Assembly (NCBI GenBank): GCA_046154695.1
Contig: JBJXFI010000304.1
Span: 1 to 27,250, forward strand
Source of the DNA: DALYLB01 sp046154695
GTDB taxonomy: Bacteria > Acidobacteriota > Blastocatellia > RBC074
DNA length: 27,250 nucleotides
Direction: 5' to 3'
Shown piece by piece: positions 1 to 8,387 of this stretch. The translations under genes were made by a program, and so were the position numbers. Each line of letters opens with the position of its first letter. Within the stretch, counting starts at the first letter, position 1. The notes beneath the pieces are model-generated. The model saw only the letters and a program-made list of their open reading frames with translations, had not been told where the DNA came from and made no database searches.

Positions 1-2
1 CC

Positions 3-1046
3 TTCTGCGCGCTTGTGCTGTTATCCGCGATGGTTTCCGGTGCTTCTTCCCAAACACGGGCCGCGTTCACTGCGGGCCCCGTTACGGCGCAGCCCGGCGA
101 AAAAGCGTCGGGAATGATTCAGATTCCCGCCGGCAGGGACGAGGCGACGCAGATTCCGATCTCGGTCATCCACGGCATGAATCCGGGGCCGGTGCTGGCG
201 CTGGTCGCGGGCAATCACGGGTATGAATACACGCCGATCCTCGCGCTGCAGCGGATGCTGGCGAGGCTCGACCCGAAACAGGTTGCCGGCACGGTCATAC
301 TGGTTCACGTAGCGAACATGCCGTCGTTTCTCAAGCGCACGATCTATTACTCGCCGGTGGACGGCAGGAATCTCAACCGCGTCTATCCCGGCAAGGCGGA
401 CGGCACGATCAGCGAGCGGATCGCCTATCAGATCACCCGGGAGGTCATCGAGCGCGCCGATGTCGTGATGGACTTGCATTGCGGCGACGGCAACGAGGCG
501 CTCGGCTATTACACGTACTGGGACACCCGGGCGGGCGGCGCGGATGTCGTGGAGAGATCGAGGCAGCTGGCGCTCGCATTCGGCTTCGATCACATTGTGA
601 TGGACAACGAGCGGCCGACCGATCCCGCCAACTCGCTCTATTGTTCGACCACGGCGACGACGCGCGGCAAGCCCGCAATCACCATCGAATCGGGCGGGCT
701 GGGCGAAACCGACGACGAATCCATCGCCAAAATCGAACGGGGGCTGATGAGCGTGATGCGCCATCTGAGGATGGTCGCGGGCAGGCCCGAGATGGTTGAA
801 ACCCCTTTGTTCATCGATCAGAACGCCGTTCTTCGCAGCGAGGCGACGGGAATCTTCTACCCGCTCGTCGAGCGCAACCGGACGGTGGCGAGGGGGACGC
901 TGATGGGATACGTGACCGATTTCTTCGGCAACCGGATTTTTGAATTGCGCGCGCCATTCAGCGGGACAGTACTTTACATCATCGCGACGCCGCCGACCTC
1001 GAAAGGCGAGCCGCTCGCGATGATCGGACGCATCGCGGAAAAATAA
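3..1046 (+). CDS. M14-type succinylglutamate desuccinylase/aspartoacylase family protein (5' end outside window)
   Basis: This is a zinc-dependent deacylase/carboxypeptidase-like protein of the AstE/AspA (M14) family, probably exported. The reading frame is open to the window edge, and the first visible residues (FCALVLLSAMVSGASS) look like the end of a signal-peptide core, so the true start lies upstream; the GTG at 15 is not a convincing start. Counting from that GTG, the zinc ligands are H68 and E71 in GNHGYE and H155 in DLHCGD. The substrate-binding stretch NLNRVYPG lies at 119-126 and the probable catalytic Glu is E225 in ITIESGG. The C-terminal part (about 255-340) is the beta domain usual for this family. 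The stop is 40 bp before the first sulfatase, on the same strand, which suggests an operon. The substrate cannot be read from the sequence; an N-acyl amino acid or acylated sugar amine is possible. Confidence 0.85.
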   Translation, partial: FCALVLLSAMVSGASSQTRAAFTAGPVTAQPGEKASGMIQIPAGRDEATQIPISVIHGMNPGPVLALVAGNHGYEYTPILALQRMLARLDPKQVAGTVILVHVANMPSFLKRTIYYSPVDGRNLNRVYPGKADGTISERIAYQITREVIERADVVMDLHCGDGNEALGYYTYWDTRAGGADVVERSRQLALAFGFDHIVMDNERPTDPANSLYCSTTATTRGKPAITIESGGLGETDDESIAKIERGLMSVMRHLRMVAGRPEMVETPLFIDQNAVLRSEATGIFYPLVERNRTVARGTLMGYVTDFFGNRIFELRAPFSGTVLYIIATPPTSKGEPLAMIGRIAEK

Positions 1047-1086
1047 GACGCACTGCCGGCGGAACAAGCAGGAAAGGTTGATAACG

Positions 1087-2529
1087 ATGTATCGAAGAGC
1101 ATTGCCCGTGCTGTTTCTATTGTCCTATCTGTTCGGAGCCGCATTTGTGGCGCCCGCGGATTCCGCCGCGGCGCGCCCCCCGAACGTGATTTTCATTCTG
1201 GCGGACGATCTGGGCTATGGGGATCTCGGATGTTACGGTCAGGCGCTGATCCGGACGCCGAATCTGGACCGGATGGCGGCCGAGGGGATGCGCTTCACAC
1301 AATTTTACGCGGGCTCGACCGTATGCGCGCCCTCGCGCGCCGTTCTGATGACCGGAAAACACACGGGACATGTGAGCGTGCGCGGCAACGCCGGGCGCGT
1401 GAACCCGGCCATTCAATTTCTGCGCAAGGGGGAGCGCACGATCGCGCACGCATTCCGGGACGCGGGCTATCAGACGGCTCTTTTCGGCAAGTGGGGGCTT
1501 GGAGAGATCGGTTCCGACGGGCACCCGAACCGGATGGGCTTCGATGAATTCTTCGGCTTTCTGAATCAGGGGCACGCGCACAATTACTATCCCTCGTTTC
1601 TGATTCACAACGCCGATCGATTTCCGCTGCGCAACATCCCTGAGGTCGAGGACGGCGAAGGCGGAACCGGCTATGCGCGGGAGAAGGTCGATTACGCGCC
1701 GGACGTGATCTTCGATCGGGCAAAGATGTGGATGGAACGGAATCGATCGAAGCCTTTCTTCCTGTACCTTGCCACCACGATGCCGCACGCCAACAACGAG
1801 GCATCGAATGCGAAGGGCGACGGGCAGGAGGTTCCCGATTACGGCATCTATAAGGACAAACCGTGGCCGAATCCCGACAAGGGGCAGGCCGCGATGATCA
1901 CGCGGCTCGACGCGCAGGTGGGCGAGCTGCTCGCCAGGCTGAAGGCGCTCGGCCTCGACCGCGACACGCTGGTCATGTTCACCTCCGACAACGGGCCTCA
2001 CCAGGAGGGCAGGAACAATCCGGCGCTCTTCAAACCCGGGGGGCCGCTGCGCGGCATGAAGCGCGCGCTCTATGAAGGCGGGGTGCGCGTGCCGTTCATC
2101 GCCCGCTGGCCGGGGAAGATCAGGGCCGGCGCGACCATCGACCACATCGCTTATTTCGGCGACCTGATGGCAACCGTCGGCGAATTGACTGCCCGGCCGG
2201 CGCCTTCCGGATTGGACTCGATCAGCTTCCTTCCCTCCCTGACCGGTAATCGGGCCAGGCAGCGCCGGCACAAATACCTCTATTTCGAATTTTACGAACA
2301 GGGCAGCCGGCAATCGGTTCGCTTCGGCAGGTGGAAGGCGATTCGCGAGCCGATGCTGACGGGGCCGGTGCGGCTGTATGATCTATCGGCCGATTTGGGT
2401 GAAACGAACGACGTCGCCGGCGCGAACCCCGAAATCGTCAAACAGGCCATCGCGTATCTGGATGAGGCCCACATCGACGATCCGGCCTGGCCGTCGCCCG
2501 GCAAACGCGCGGGAGGAATCAACAAATGA
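1087..2529 (+). CDS. Exported sulfatase (S1 family, Cys-type), GKWGLG variant
   Basis: This is an arylsulfatase-type enzyme that hydrolyses sulfate esters, probably in the periplasm. ATG 1087 is chosen over the upstream TTG at 1078 because AGGAAAGG (1070-1077) sits 9 bp before it. The protein has 480 residues with a signal peptide (about 1-28). The formylglycine site CAPSR begins at C80 and would need an FGE or anSME maturase, neither of which is in the window. Metal-site residues are visible in ILADDLGYGD (D40, D41) and TSDNG. The usual GKWHLG active-site loop is GKWGLG here (K135, G137), so the His expected in arylsulfatase A-like enzymes is absent; this pattern is shared by a known sulfatase subgroup. 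The stop overlaps the next sulfatase start (ATGA). The substrate is unknown; a sulfated glycan is the simplest guess. Confidence 0.93.
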   Translation: MYRRALPVLFLLSYLFGAAFVAPADSAAARPPNVIFILADDLGYGDLGCYGQALIRTPNLDRMAAEGMRFTQFYAGSTVCAPSRAVLMTGKHTGHVSVRGNAGRVNPAIQFLRKGERTIAHAFRDAGYQTALFGKWGLGEIGSDGHPNRMGFDEFFGFLNQGHAHNYYPSFLIHNADRFPLRNIPEVEDGEGGTGYAREKVDYAPDVIFDRAKMWMERNRSKPFFLYLATTMPHANNEASNAKGDGQEVPDYGIYKDKPWPNPDKGQAAMITRLDAQVGELLARLKALGLDRDTLVMFTSDNGPHQEGRNNPALFKPGGPLRGMKRALYEGGVRVPFIARWPGKIRAGATIDHIAYFGDLMATVGELTARPAPSGLDSISFLPSLTGNRARQRRHKYLYFEFYEQGSRQSVRFGRWKAIREPMLTGPVRLYDLSADLGETNDVAGANPEIVKQAIAYLDEAHIDDPAWPSPGKRAGGINK

Positions 2530-4016
2530 AGCGAATCTGTTTTGTCATTCTCGGCGGCCTGATCGTCTTTTACGGCGCGCACCTTCGCCCGGCCGGAACA
2601 GCGCAGGCCCGCAGACCGAATGTGATTCTCATCCTGACCGACGATCAGGGCTATGGCGATATCGGGCGGCATGGCAATCCCATTCTGCAGACGCCCAATC
2701 TCGACCGGCTGCACGATGAATCGGTGCGCTTCACCGATTTTCATGTCAGCACGACCTGCGCGCCGACGAGATCGGCGCTGCTGTCGGGGCGGCACGATTT
2801 CAAAAACGGCGTGACGCACACGATCCTCGAGCGCGAGCGAATGACATTGAAGACCACGACCGTCGCCGAGGTCTTGAAGACCGCCGGGTACACGACCGGG
2901 ATCTTCGGCAAATGGCATCTGGGAGACGAGCCGGAACGGCGCCCGAACCGGCGCGGCTTCGATGAGATGTTCATTCACGGCTGCGGCGGCATCGGACAAA
3001 GCTATCTCGGCAGTTGCGGCGACGCGCCGGGCAATTCGTACTTCGATCCCGTCATTCTGCACAACGACAAATTCGAGAAGACCGCCGGGTACTGCACCGA
3101 TGTATTCTTCGGCCAGGCGATGCGCTGGATGAAGTCGGTGAAGGGAGGCCGGCCGTTCTTCGCCTACATCACCCCCAACGCGCCGCACACGCCGCTCGAT
3201 GTTCCCGAGAAATATGAAAAGCTCTACGCCGGCAAGTTTCCGGCGGACAAGGCCGGCCGGGACACGGCGAAGTTCTTCGGCATGGTCCACAACATCGATG
3301 AGAATGTCGGCCGGCTGCTCGCGCAGTTGAAGGAACAGGGCCTGGAGCGCGACACGCTGGTCATCTTCATGAATGACAATGGAGGCACGGGGGGCGTTCG
3401 CGTCTGGAATGCCGGAATGCGGGGCGCCAAGAACACGCCGTATCTGGGCGGCACGCGGGCAGTGAGTTTCTGGCGCTGGCCGGGGAAGCTGAAACCTGCG
3501 GCGGTCGACGCCTTGACGGAGCACGTAGATGTCTTTCCGACGCTGGCGGAAATTGCGGGCGCGAAACTCTCTCCCGTGCTCCGAGCGCAGGTCGAAGGGC
3601 GCAGCCTCGTCCAATTATTGAACGGGAAAGCCGCGGACTGGCCGGATCGATACCTCTTCCGGCACATCGGGCGGTGGCCGAAAGGCGCCGATCCGAACGC
3701 GCACAAATACACGCAATGCGGCGTCCGCAACAAACGCTATCATCTCGTGAACGACAGCCGGGAGAACATCAAACAATGGACGCTTTACGACGTGCAGGCG
3801 GACCCCGGCGAGAAGACCGACATCGCCGCGCGGCATCCCGAGATCGTAAAGGCCATGGATGCCGCGTATGACAAGTGGTGGGCGGAGGTGATGCCAATGC
3901 TCGACAACGAAGACGCCGCGCAGCCCGCCGTCAATCCCTATCACGAGCAATACTGGAAGCAATACAACGGCCCCGGCCCGAATAACGCGCCGACCCCAAT
4001 CAAACGGGCCCCGTAA
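2526..4016 (+). CDS. Exported sulfatase (S1 family, Cys-type), GKWHLG form
   Basis: This is a second arylsulfatase A-like enzyme of 496 residues with a signal peptide (about 1-27, ending near TAQA). The start is the ATG of an ATGA overlap with the preceding gene, and GGGAGG sits a few bases upstream, so translation is probably coupled. The formylglycine motif CAPTR begins at C78. D39 and D40 lie in ILTDDQGYGD, the catalytic loop is intact as GKWHLG (K129, H131), and the later metal-binding stretch is MNDNGG. NAPHTPLDVPEKY is the usual post-catalytic His region. The C-terminal region contains the YDVQADPGEKTDIA stretch typical of the sulfatase C-terminal subdomain. It is clearly not a recent duplicate of its neighbour, since the active-site loop and much of the body differ. 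It probably acts on a different position of the same sulfated substrate (inference). Confidence 0.94.
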   Translation: MKRICFVILGGLIVFYGAHLRPAGTAQARRPNVILILTDDQGYGDIGRHGNPILQTPNLDRLHDESVRFTDFHVSTTCAPTRSALLSGRHDFKNGVTHTILERERMTLKTTTVAEVLKTAGYTTGIFGKWHLGDEPERRPNRRGFDEMFIHGCGGIGQSYLGSCGDAPGNSYFDPVILHNDKFEKTAGYCTDVFFGQAMRWMKSVKGGRPFFAYITPNAPHTPLDVPEKYEKLYAGKFPADKAGRDTAKFFGMVHNIDENVGRLLAQLKEQGLERDTLVIFMNDNGGTGGVRVWNAGMRGAKNTPYLGGTRAVSFWRWPGKLKPAAVDALTEHVDVFPTLAEIAGAKLSPVLRAQVEGRSLVQLLNGKAADWPDRYLFRHIGRWPKGADPNAHKYTQCGVRNKRYHLVNDSRENIKQWTLYDVQADPGEKTDIAARHPEIVKAMDAAYDKWWAEVMPMLDNEDAAQPAVNPYHEQYWKQYNGPGPNNAPTPIKRAP

Positions 4017-4069
4017 TCGCTCCATTAGGGCTTCTCGTTCCCGGAGATAAAAAATCACGACGATATTGT

Positions 4070-4082
4070 CTGGTCAGACCAG
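4070..4082. promoter_or_regulatory. GntR/FadR-like operator palindrome upstream of TonB receptor gene
   Basis: CTGGTCAGACCAG is a perfect 13-bp palindrome around a central A. It fits the TnGTnnnACnA pattern known for FadR-subfamily GntR regulators. It lies 85 bp before the TonB receptor start and about 55 bp after the sulfatase operon, in an otherwise unremarkable leader. A CATAAT that could be a -10 lies at 4101-4106, but I see no matching -35. No GntR gene is in the window, so the regulator is unknown. Confidence 0.5.
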
Positions 4083-4167
4083 CTATGGTACAACCCTCGG
4101 CATAATTCAAGCAGTTATTCTGATTTCGGGGATTCATCCGACAAACCAACAGCGACAGGAGGATGCA

Positions 4168-7100
4168 ATGAGAATCGGAATGCGTTTAAGTATGGGTTTT
4201 CTTTTCAGTTTGGCGATGCTTATGGGCATGGTCGTAACCAGTTCCGCACAGACAACCGGTGAAATCACAGGCGTGATCACAGACAGCAGCGGGGCAGCCG
4301 TGAATGGCGCCTCGGTCACGGTGAGTAATATGGCGACCGGCGCGACGCGCAAGGTGACGACCAACAGCGGGGGGGTATATTCGTTTCCGTCGCTCATGCC
4401 GGGCGGGTACACGCTGAAGGTCGAGCATACGGGATTCAAAACAGCCGTCCGCGACAGCCTGCAACTGGAAGTGCAGCAAGTGGCCCGCATCGACATCTCG
4501 CTCGAAATCGGATCGGTGGGCGAGACGGTCACGATTACGGGCGGTCTCGCGCTGCTTTCGCAGGAGAGCACGACCGTCGGGACCGTGATTGAAAACAAAC
4601 GGATCGTGGACCTGCCCCTCAACGGGCGAAACTTCCTGCAACTTGTGGCGACCGCGCCGAATGTCAGCTTCGGGTTCAACAATGCCGGGCAGGCCGGATC
4701 GAGACAGGGGGGCACGCGCTCGCAACAGAACATCTCGGTCGCCGGACAGCGGAGCTATTTCAATCGCTTCACGATCGACGGCGTCGAGAACACGGACGTG
4801 AACTTCAACACGCCGATCATCCTGCCCTCGATCGACGCGCTGCAGGAGTTCAAGGTGCAGACCGGGGTCTTTCCGGCGGAGTTCGGGCGCGCCTCGACGC
4901 AGATCAATGTCTCGACCAAATCGGGTTCGCGGGAATTTCACGGCGCGCTGTTCGAGTTCCTGCGCAATGACGTCTTCGACGCGCGCACCTATGATTTCAC
5001 CGGCGTGCGCCCCAAGACCACGCCGAAAGAGCCGTTCAAATGGAATCAATACGGATTCGTGGTCGGCGGCCCCGTCTGGTTGCCGGGGAAGCTCTTCGGA
5101 CCGCTTGCGTACGAGAATCGCGAGCGCATCTTCTTTATGACCAATTTCGAAGGGTTTCGCGACCGGAAGATCCTGCGCGGGCGATATCAATTACCGCCCA
5201 CCGCGTGGCGGGACGGCAATTTTTCGGCGCTGGCCAATCCGATTTTCGATCCGGTCAGCGGGCAGCCGTTCGCCGGGAATATCATTCCGCGAAATCGCAT
5301 CCACCCGATCTCCTCGAAACTCCTCGAGTTCTATCCGACGCCCACCCTCTTTCCGAACGCGCTCGGCATCAATCATGAGCAGTTGAATCGCCGTTCGATC
5401 GACAAGGACCAATTCATCGGGCGCGGGGATTTCATCGAGAGCGGGAAATCGAGCTGGGCGGGCCGGTACAGCTGGGGAGATGAAGTCCAGCTCGATCCGG
5501 GGCTGCAGCTCAACGGCACGAAGCTGCTCACGACCGTCCGCCAGGTGATGGTCTCGAACACGCGGACGCTGAGCTCGTCGCTGGTCAACGAAGCGCGTTT
5601 TGGGTACAACTCGTTCTTCAACAGCCTGGGGCGCGAACTGGCCAATACGCGCGACGTGGTCGGCGAGCTGAAGATCCCCGGCGTCGATTCCGGGCCGCCG
5701 ATTTCATGGGGCATCCCCTCGGTAGCCATTCAGGGATTTTCGGGCTTCGGCGACGATTCCGAGGGTCCCTACGTAAACACCAACAAGACCTTTCAGTTCG
5801 TGGACAATTTCAGCTGGACGACCGGCAACCACAATCTCCGGTTTGGCGGCGAGTGGCGTTGGGACCAGTACAACCAGATCGGCAACCAGTTTGCGCGCGG
5901 CGCGTTCCTGTTCGAAGCGAATGCGACCTCGAATAAAGGCGCTGCCAACACGGGCAATGGGTTCGCCGACTTCATGCTCGGATACTGCAAACGGTGCGAG
6001 GTTTCGGTCTCGCTGGCACAGGCGGAGTTCCGCGCCTTCAGCCAGTATTACTATATCGATGACAGTTGGAAGCTGACGCCGAAGCTGACCCTGAACATGG
6101 GCTTGCGGTATGAGTACACGCCGCCCTGGCTCGACAAGACGGGCCGGCTCGTGAACATTCACGTGCCGTTCGCCGACAACACGCCGAACGTCGCGGACCG
6201 CAGCCGGCATCCGGTTTTTGTCCGCATGGGATCGGGCGATTTTTACGAAGGGTTGTCGCTGCGGTTCAACCCATTGATCCAGGTGGCGCGCGACGGGCGG
6301 CTGGGAGAGCGGTTGGTCAATTTCGACCGCAACGACTGGGCGCCCCGGTTCGGGTTGGCGTATAGCCCGACCAATCGATGGACGGTTCGGATGGGGGGCG
6401 GCGTCTTCTATTCGCAGGACACCGGCAATCCGCGGTTCGATATGGCGCGCAACCTCGCCGGACGCCGTCGCGATGAAGCCACGCCGACGCTGCTTGATCT
6501 GACCTGGAACTCTCCTTTCCGCAATCTTGGCGGTACGGTGCAGGTCAACAATCCCTATGTGCTCGGCAATACCTTTGGGCGGCGAACGCCCTACATCCTG
6601 CAATATATGCTCAACGTTCAGCGCGATCTGGGGAACAACCTTCTGTTGGAACTCGGCTATCTGGGTTCCGTCGGGCGCAAGCTCGAATCCCTCCGCGCCT
6701 TCAACGAGAGCATTCCGGGAGCGACGGGGTCGGTGCTTTCCCGCGCGCCCTATCCCGAGTTTGGGCGCATCCAGGCCGTGGACGGAAGCGGAAAATCGAG
6801 CTACAACGGCTTCAGCGCCAAGCTGGAGAAGCGTTTTTCGGCCGGGATGAGCTTCGTTTCGGGCTACACGTGGTCGAAATCCATCGACAACGGAAGCGCG
6901 ATCCGCACGCACAACGGCGACACGCTCTTCCCGCAGAACAGCTATAATCTGGCCGCCGAGAGAGGGCTGTCGAGTTTCCACACTTCGCATCGGATGGTGA
7001 ATTCGGTGCTTTATCAGCTGCCGTTCGGGAAAGGCAGGCGGTTTGCGGATCGCGGCGGGATCTCGAATCTGATTATCGGCGGTTGGGAGTTCGGCACGCT

Positions 7101-7527
7101 CTTCAATGTGCAGACGGGGTTCCCCTTCACCGTGTTCAGCGGGCGCGATCAATCGAATATCGGCGCGGGGTTTGACCGCCCGAATGCCGTGGCGGGACAG
7201 GAGGCCGCCCTCGATCGCGGCGTGCGAAGCGCAGACCGGTGGTTCAATACGAGCGCGTTCGTCCTCCAGCCCTTCGGGACCTTTGGCAATGTCGGCCGCA
7301 ACACGTTGATCAGCCCCGGAATCGTCCAGTGGGACGCCTCGTTGCTGAAGAGCTTCACGTTCCTTGAGAATAAGACCGTCCAGTTCCGGTTCGAGGCGTT
7401 CAACGCCGCGAACCAGGCGAATCTGGGGACTCCGGACGCAAGCACCACCAGCGCGAACTTCGGCCGGATCACGGGCACGCGCATGACCATGCGCGAGCTG
7501 CAGTTTGGATTAAAGATTCTTTTCTAA
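4168..7527 (+). CDS. Oar-like TonB-dependent receptor with carboxypeptidase-regulatory N-terminal domain
   Basis: This is a large outer-membrane protein of 1119 residues of the acidobacterial Oar/TonB-receptor type, expected to import or bind a bulky substrate using TonB energy. ATG 4168 is chosen over an upstream TTG because AGGAGG at 4158-4163 precedes it. A signal peptide occupies about 1-28. A carboxypeptidase-regulatory (beta-sandwich) domain follows at about 31-110 (GEITGVITDSSGAAV). The plug domain runs from about 120 to 270 (PLNGRNFLQL, then TIDGVENTD and EFGRASTQINVSTKSG). The rest is beta-barrel, ending in the expected aromatic C-terminus (QFGLKILF). It lies between a sulfatase operon and a strong terminator, so it is probably a single-gene transcript regulated through the palindrome at 4070. 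Its substrate is not readable; co-location with sulfatases suggests a sulfated oligosaccharide. Confidence 0.93.
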   Translation: MRIGMRLSMGFLFSLAMLMGMVVTSSAQTTGEITGVITDSSGAAVNGASVTVSNMATGATRKVTTNSGGVYSFPSLMPGGYTLKVEHTGFKTAVRDSLQLEVQQVARIDISLEIGSVGETVTITGGLALLSQESTTVGTVIENKRIVDLPLNGRNFLQLVATAPNVSFGFNNAGQAGSRQGGTRSQQNISVAGQRSYFNRFTIDGVENTDVNFNTPIILPSIDALQEFKVQTGVFPAEFGRASTQINVSTKSGSREFHGALFEFLRNDVFDARTYDFTGVRPKTTPKEPFKWNQYGFVVGGPVWLPGKLFGPLAYENRERIFFMTNFEGFRDRKILRGRYQLPPTAWRDGNFSALANPIFDPVSGQPFAGNIIPRNRIHPISSKLLEFYPTPTLFPNALGINHEQLNRRSIDKDQFIGRGDFIESGKSSWAGRYSWGDEVQLDPGLQLNGTKLLTTVRQVMVSNTRTLSSSLVNEARFGYNSFFNSLGRELANTRDVVGELKIPGVDSGPPISWGIPSVAIQGFSGFGDDSEGPYVNTNKTFQFVDNFSWTTGNHNLRFGGEWRWDQYNQIGNQFARGAFLFEANATSNKGAANTGNGFADFMLGYCKRCEVSVSLAQAEFRAFSQYYYIDDSWKLTPKLTLNMGLRYEYTPPWLDKTGRLVNIHVPFADNTPNVADRSRHPVFVRMGSGDFYEGLSLRFNPLIQVARDGRLGERLVNFDRNDWAPRFGLAYSPTNRWTVRMGGGVFYSQDTGNPRFDMARNLAGRRRDEATPTLLDLTWNSPFRNLGGTVQVNNPYVLGNTFGRRTPYILQYMLNVQRDLGNNLLLELGYLGSVGRKLESLRAFNESIPGATGSVLSRAPYPEFGRIQAVDGSGKSSYNGFSAKLEKRFSAGMSFVSGYTWSKSIDNGSAIRTHNGDTLFPQNSYNLAAERGLSSFHTSHRMVNSVLYQLPFGKGRRFADRGGISNLIIGGWEFGTLFNVQTGFPFTVFSGRDQSNIGAGFDRPNAVAGQEAALDRGVRSADRWFNTSAFVLQPFGTFGNVGRNTLISPGIVQWDASLLKSFTFLENKTVQFRFEAFNAANQANLGTPDASTTSANFGRITGTRMTMRELQFGLKILF

Positions 7528-7554
7528 ACCGAAGTTTTGCAGGTTCGCTCATCG

Positions 7555-7604
7555 ATCAATGGGCAAAGGCGATGCTTCCATTCGCCTTTGCCCATTGATT
7601 TTTT
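7555..7604 (+). terminator. Strong rho-independent terminator after TonB receptor gene
   Basis: A perfect 18-bp stem (7555-7572 with 7582-7599) encloses a 9-nt loop and is followed by six T (7599-7604). It begins 27 bp after the receptor stop and isolates that gene from the SDR gene. Confidence 0.93.
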
Positions 7605-7637
7605 CGTGGAAAGATTAATCGAAGGGAACAACCTGGA

Positions 7638-8354
7638 ATGCATAAAGACAGAGTGGCGCTGATTACCGGCGCGAATAAGGGGCTGGGATTCGAGATCGCG
7701 CGCCAACTGGGGCGGCACGAGATCACTGTGGTATTGGGCGCTCGTGACGAGGCAAAAGGGCAGGCCGCCGCCGACATGCTCAAAGCTGAGGGGCTCGCCG
7801 CTCATCCGGTCAAGCTCGATGTGACGAACCCGGCGGACATTGCCGCGCTGCCGGCATTTTTCCAGACCCGGTTCGGACGGCTCGACATCCTTGTCAACAA
7901 CGCGGGGCTGATGCTGGACTGGGGCGGCGTGACGCCGGAGGCGTTCCGGCAAACCTACGAAACGAACGTCATCGCTCCCCACTTCATCACCGAGGCGCTG
8001 CTGCCCCTGCTGAAGGCGGCGCCCGCCGGGCGCATCGTCAATCATTCGAGCGTGCTGGGGTCGATCTCGACCGTCGGAGACCCGGACAGCCTGCCGCTCG
8101 AATGGGTCACGCCGGTCTATTGCTCCTCCAAGGCGGCCCTCAACATGTTGACGGTTACGACAGCGCGGGCGCTGGCGGGGACGAACGTCAAGATCAATGC
8201 GGCGCATCCTGGCTGGGTGAAGACCGACATGGGCACCGACGAGGCGCCGCTCGAGGTCGAAGAGGGAGCCCTGACAGCGGTCGCGCTCGCCTTGCTGCCG
8301 GACGACGGACCGACGGGAGGATATTTCCACCTCGGAAAGCCGCTTCCCTGGTAG
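7638..8354 (+). CDS. SDR-family NAD(P)-dependent oxidoreductase (carbonyl-reductase-like)
   Basis: This is a cytoplasmic short-chain dehydrogenase/reductase of 238 residues, expected to reduce a carbonyl (or oxidise an alcohol) with NAD(P)H. The Rossmann motif TGANKGLG lies at 10-17, NNAG at 87-90, the structural Asn is N110, the catalytic Ser is in NHSS (137-138), and YxxxK is Y161/K165. The Ser-to-Tyr gap is about ten residues longer than in classical SDRs, which resembles carbonyl reductase/menthone reductase-like members. GARDEAK after beta-2 (residues 34-40), with an Arg where NAD-type SDRs have an acidic residue, suggests NADP preference (inference). The ATG has only a weak GAAGGGA-type ribosome site. 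It stands alone after a terminator and converges with the repeat protein downstream, 33 bp away. The physiological substrate is unknown. Confidence 0.92.
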   Translation: MHKDRVALITGANKGLGFEIARQLGRHEITVVLGARDEAKGQAAADMLKAEGLAAHPVKLDVTNPADIAALPAFFQTRFGRLDILVNNAGLMLDWGGVTPEAFRQTYETNVIAPHFITEALLPLLKAAPAGRIVNHSSVLGSISTVGDPDSLPLEWVTPVYCSSKAALNMLTVTTARALAGTNVKINAAHPGWVKTDMGTDEAPLEVEEGALTAVALALLPDDGPTGGYFHLGKPLPW

Positions 8355-8387
8355 CGGGAAATGGACGCGCGCCCGCGCCCCGCCCGC

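Noticed and set aside
21..1067. Long open frame on the minus strand opposite the deacylase gene
   Set aside because: Arg/Pro/His-rich shadow frame caused by high GC at codon position three; no ribosome site or recognisable domain.
4066..4167. TTG start giving 34 extra residues to the TonB receptor
   Set aside because: It would overlap the palindromic operator and lacks a ribosome site; ATG 4168 has AGGAGG and starts a proper signal peptide.
5704..7152. 482-residue minus-strand frame opposite the TonB receptor
   Set aside because: It lies entirely antisense to a clear receptor barrel, has a composition typical of a shadow frame and no family motif.
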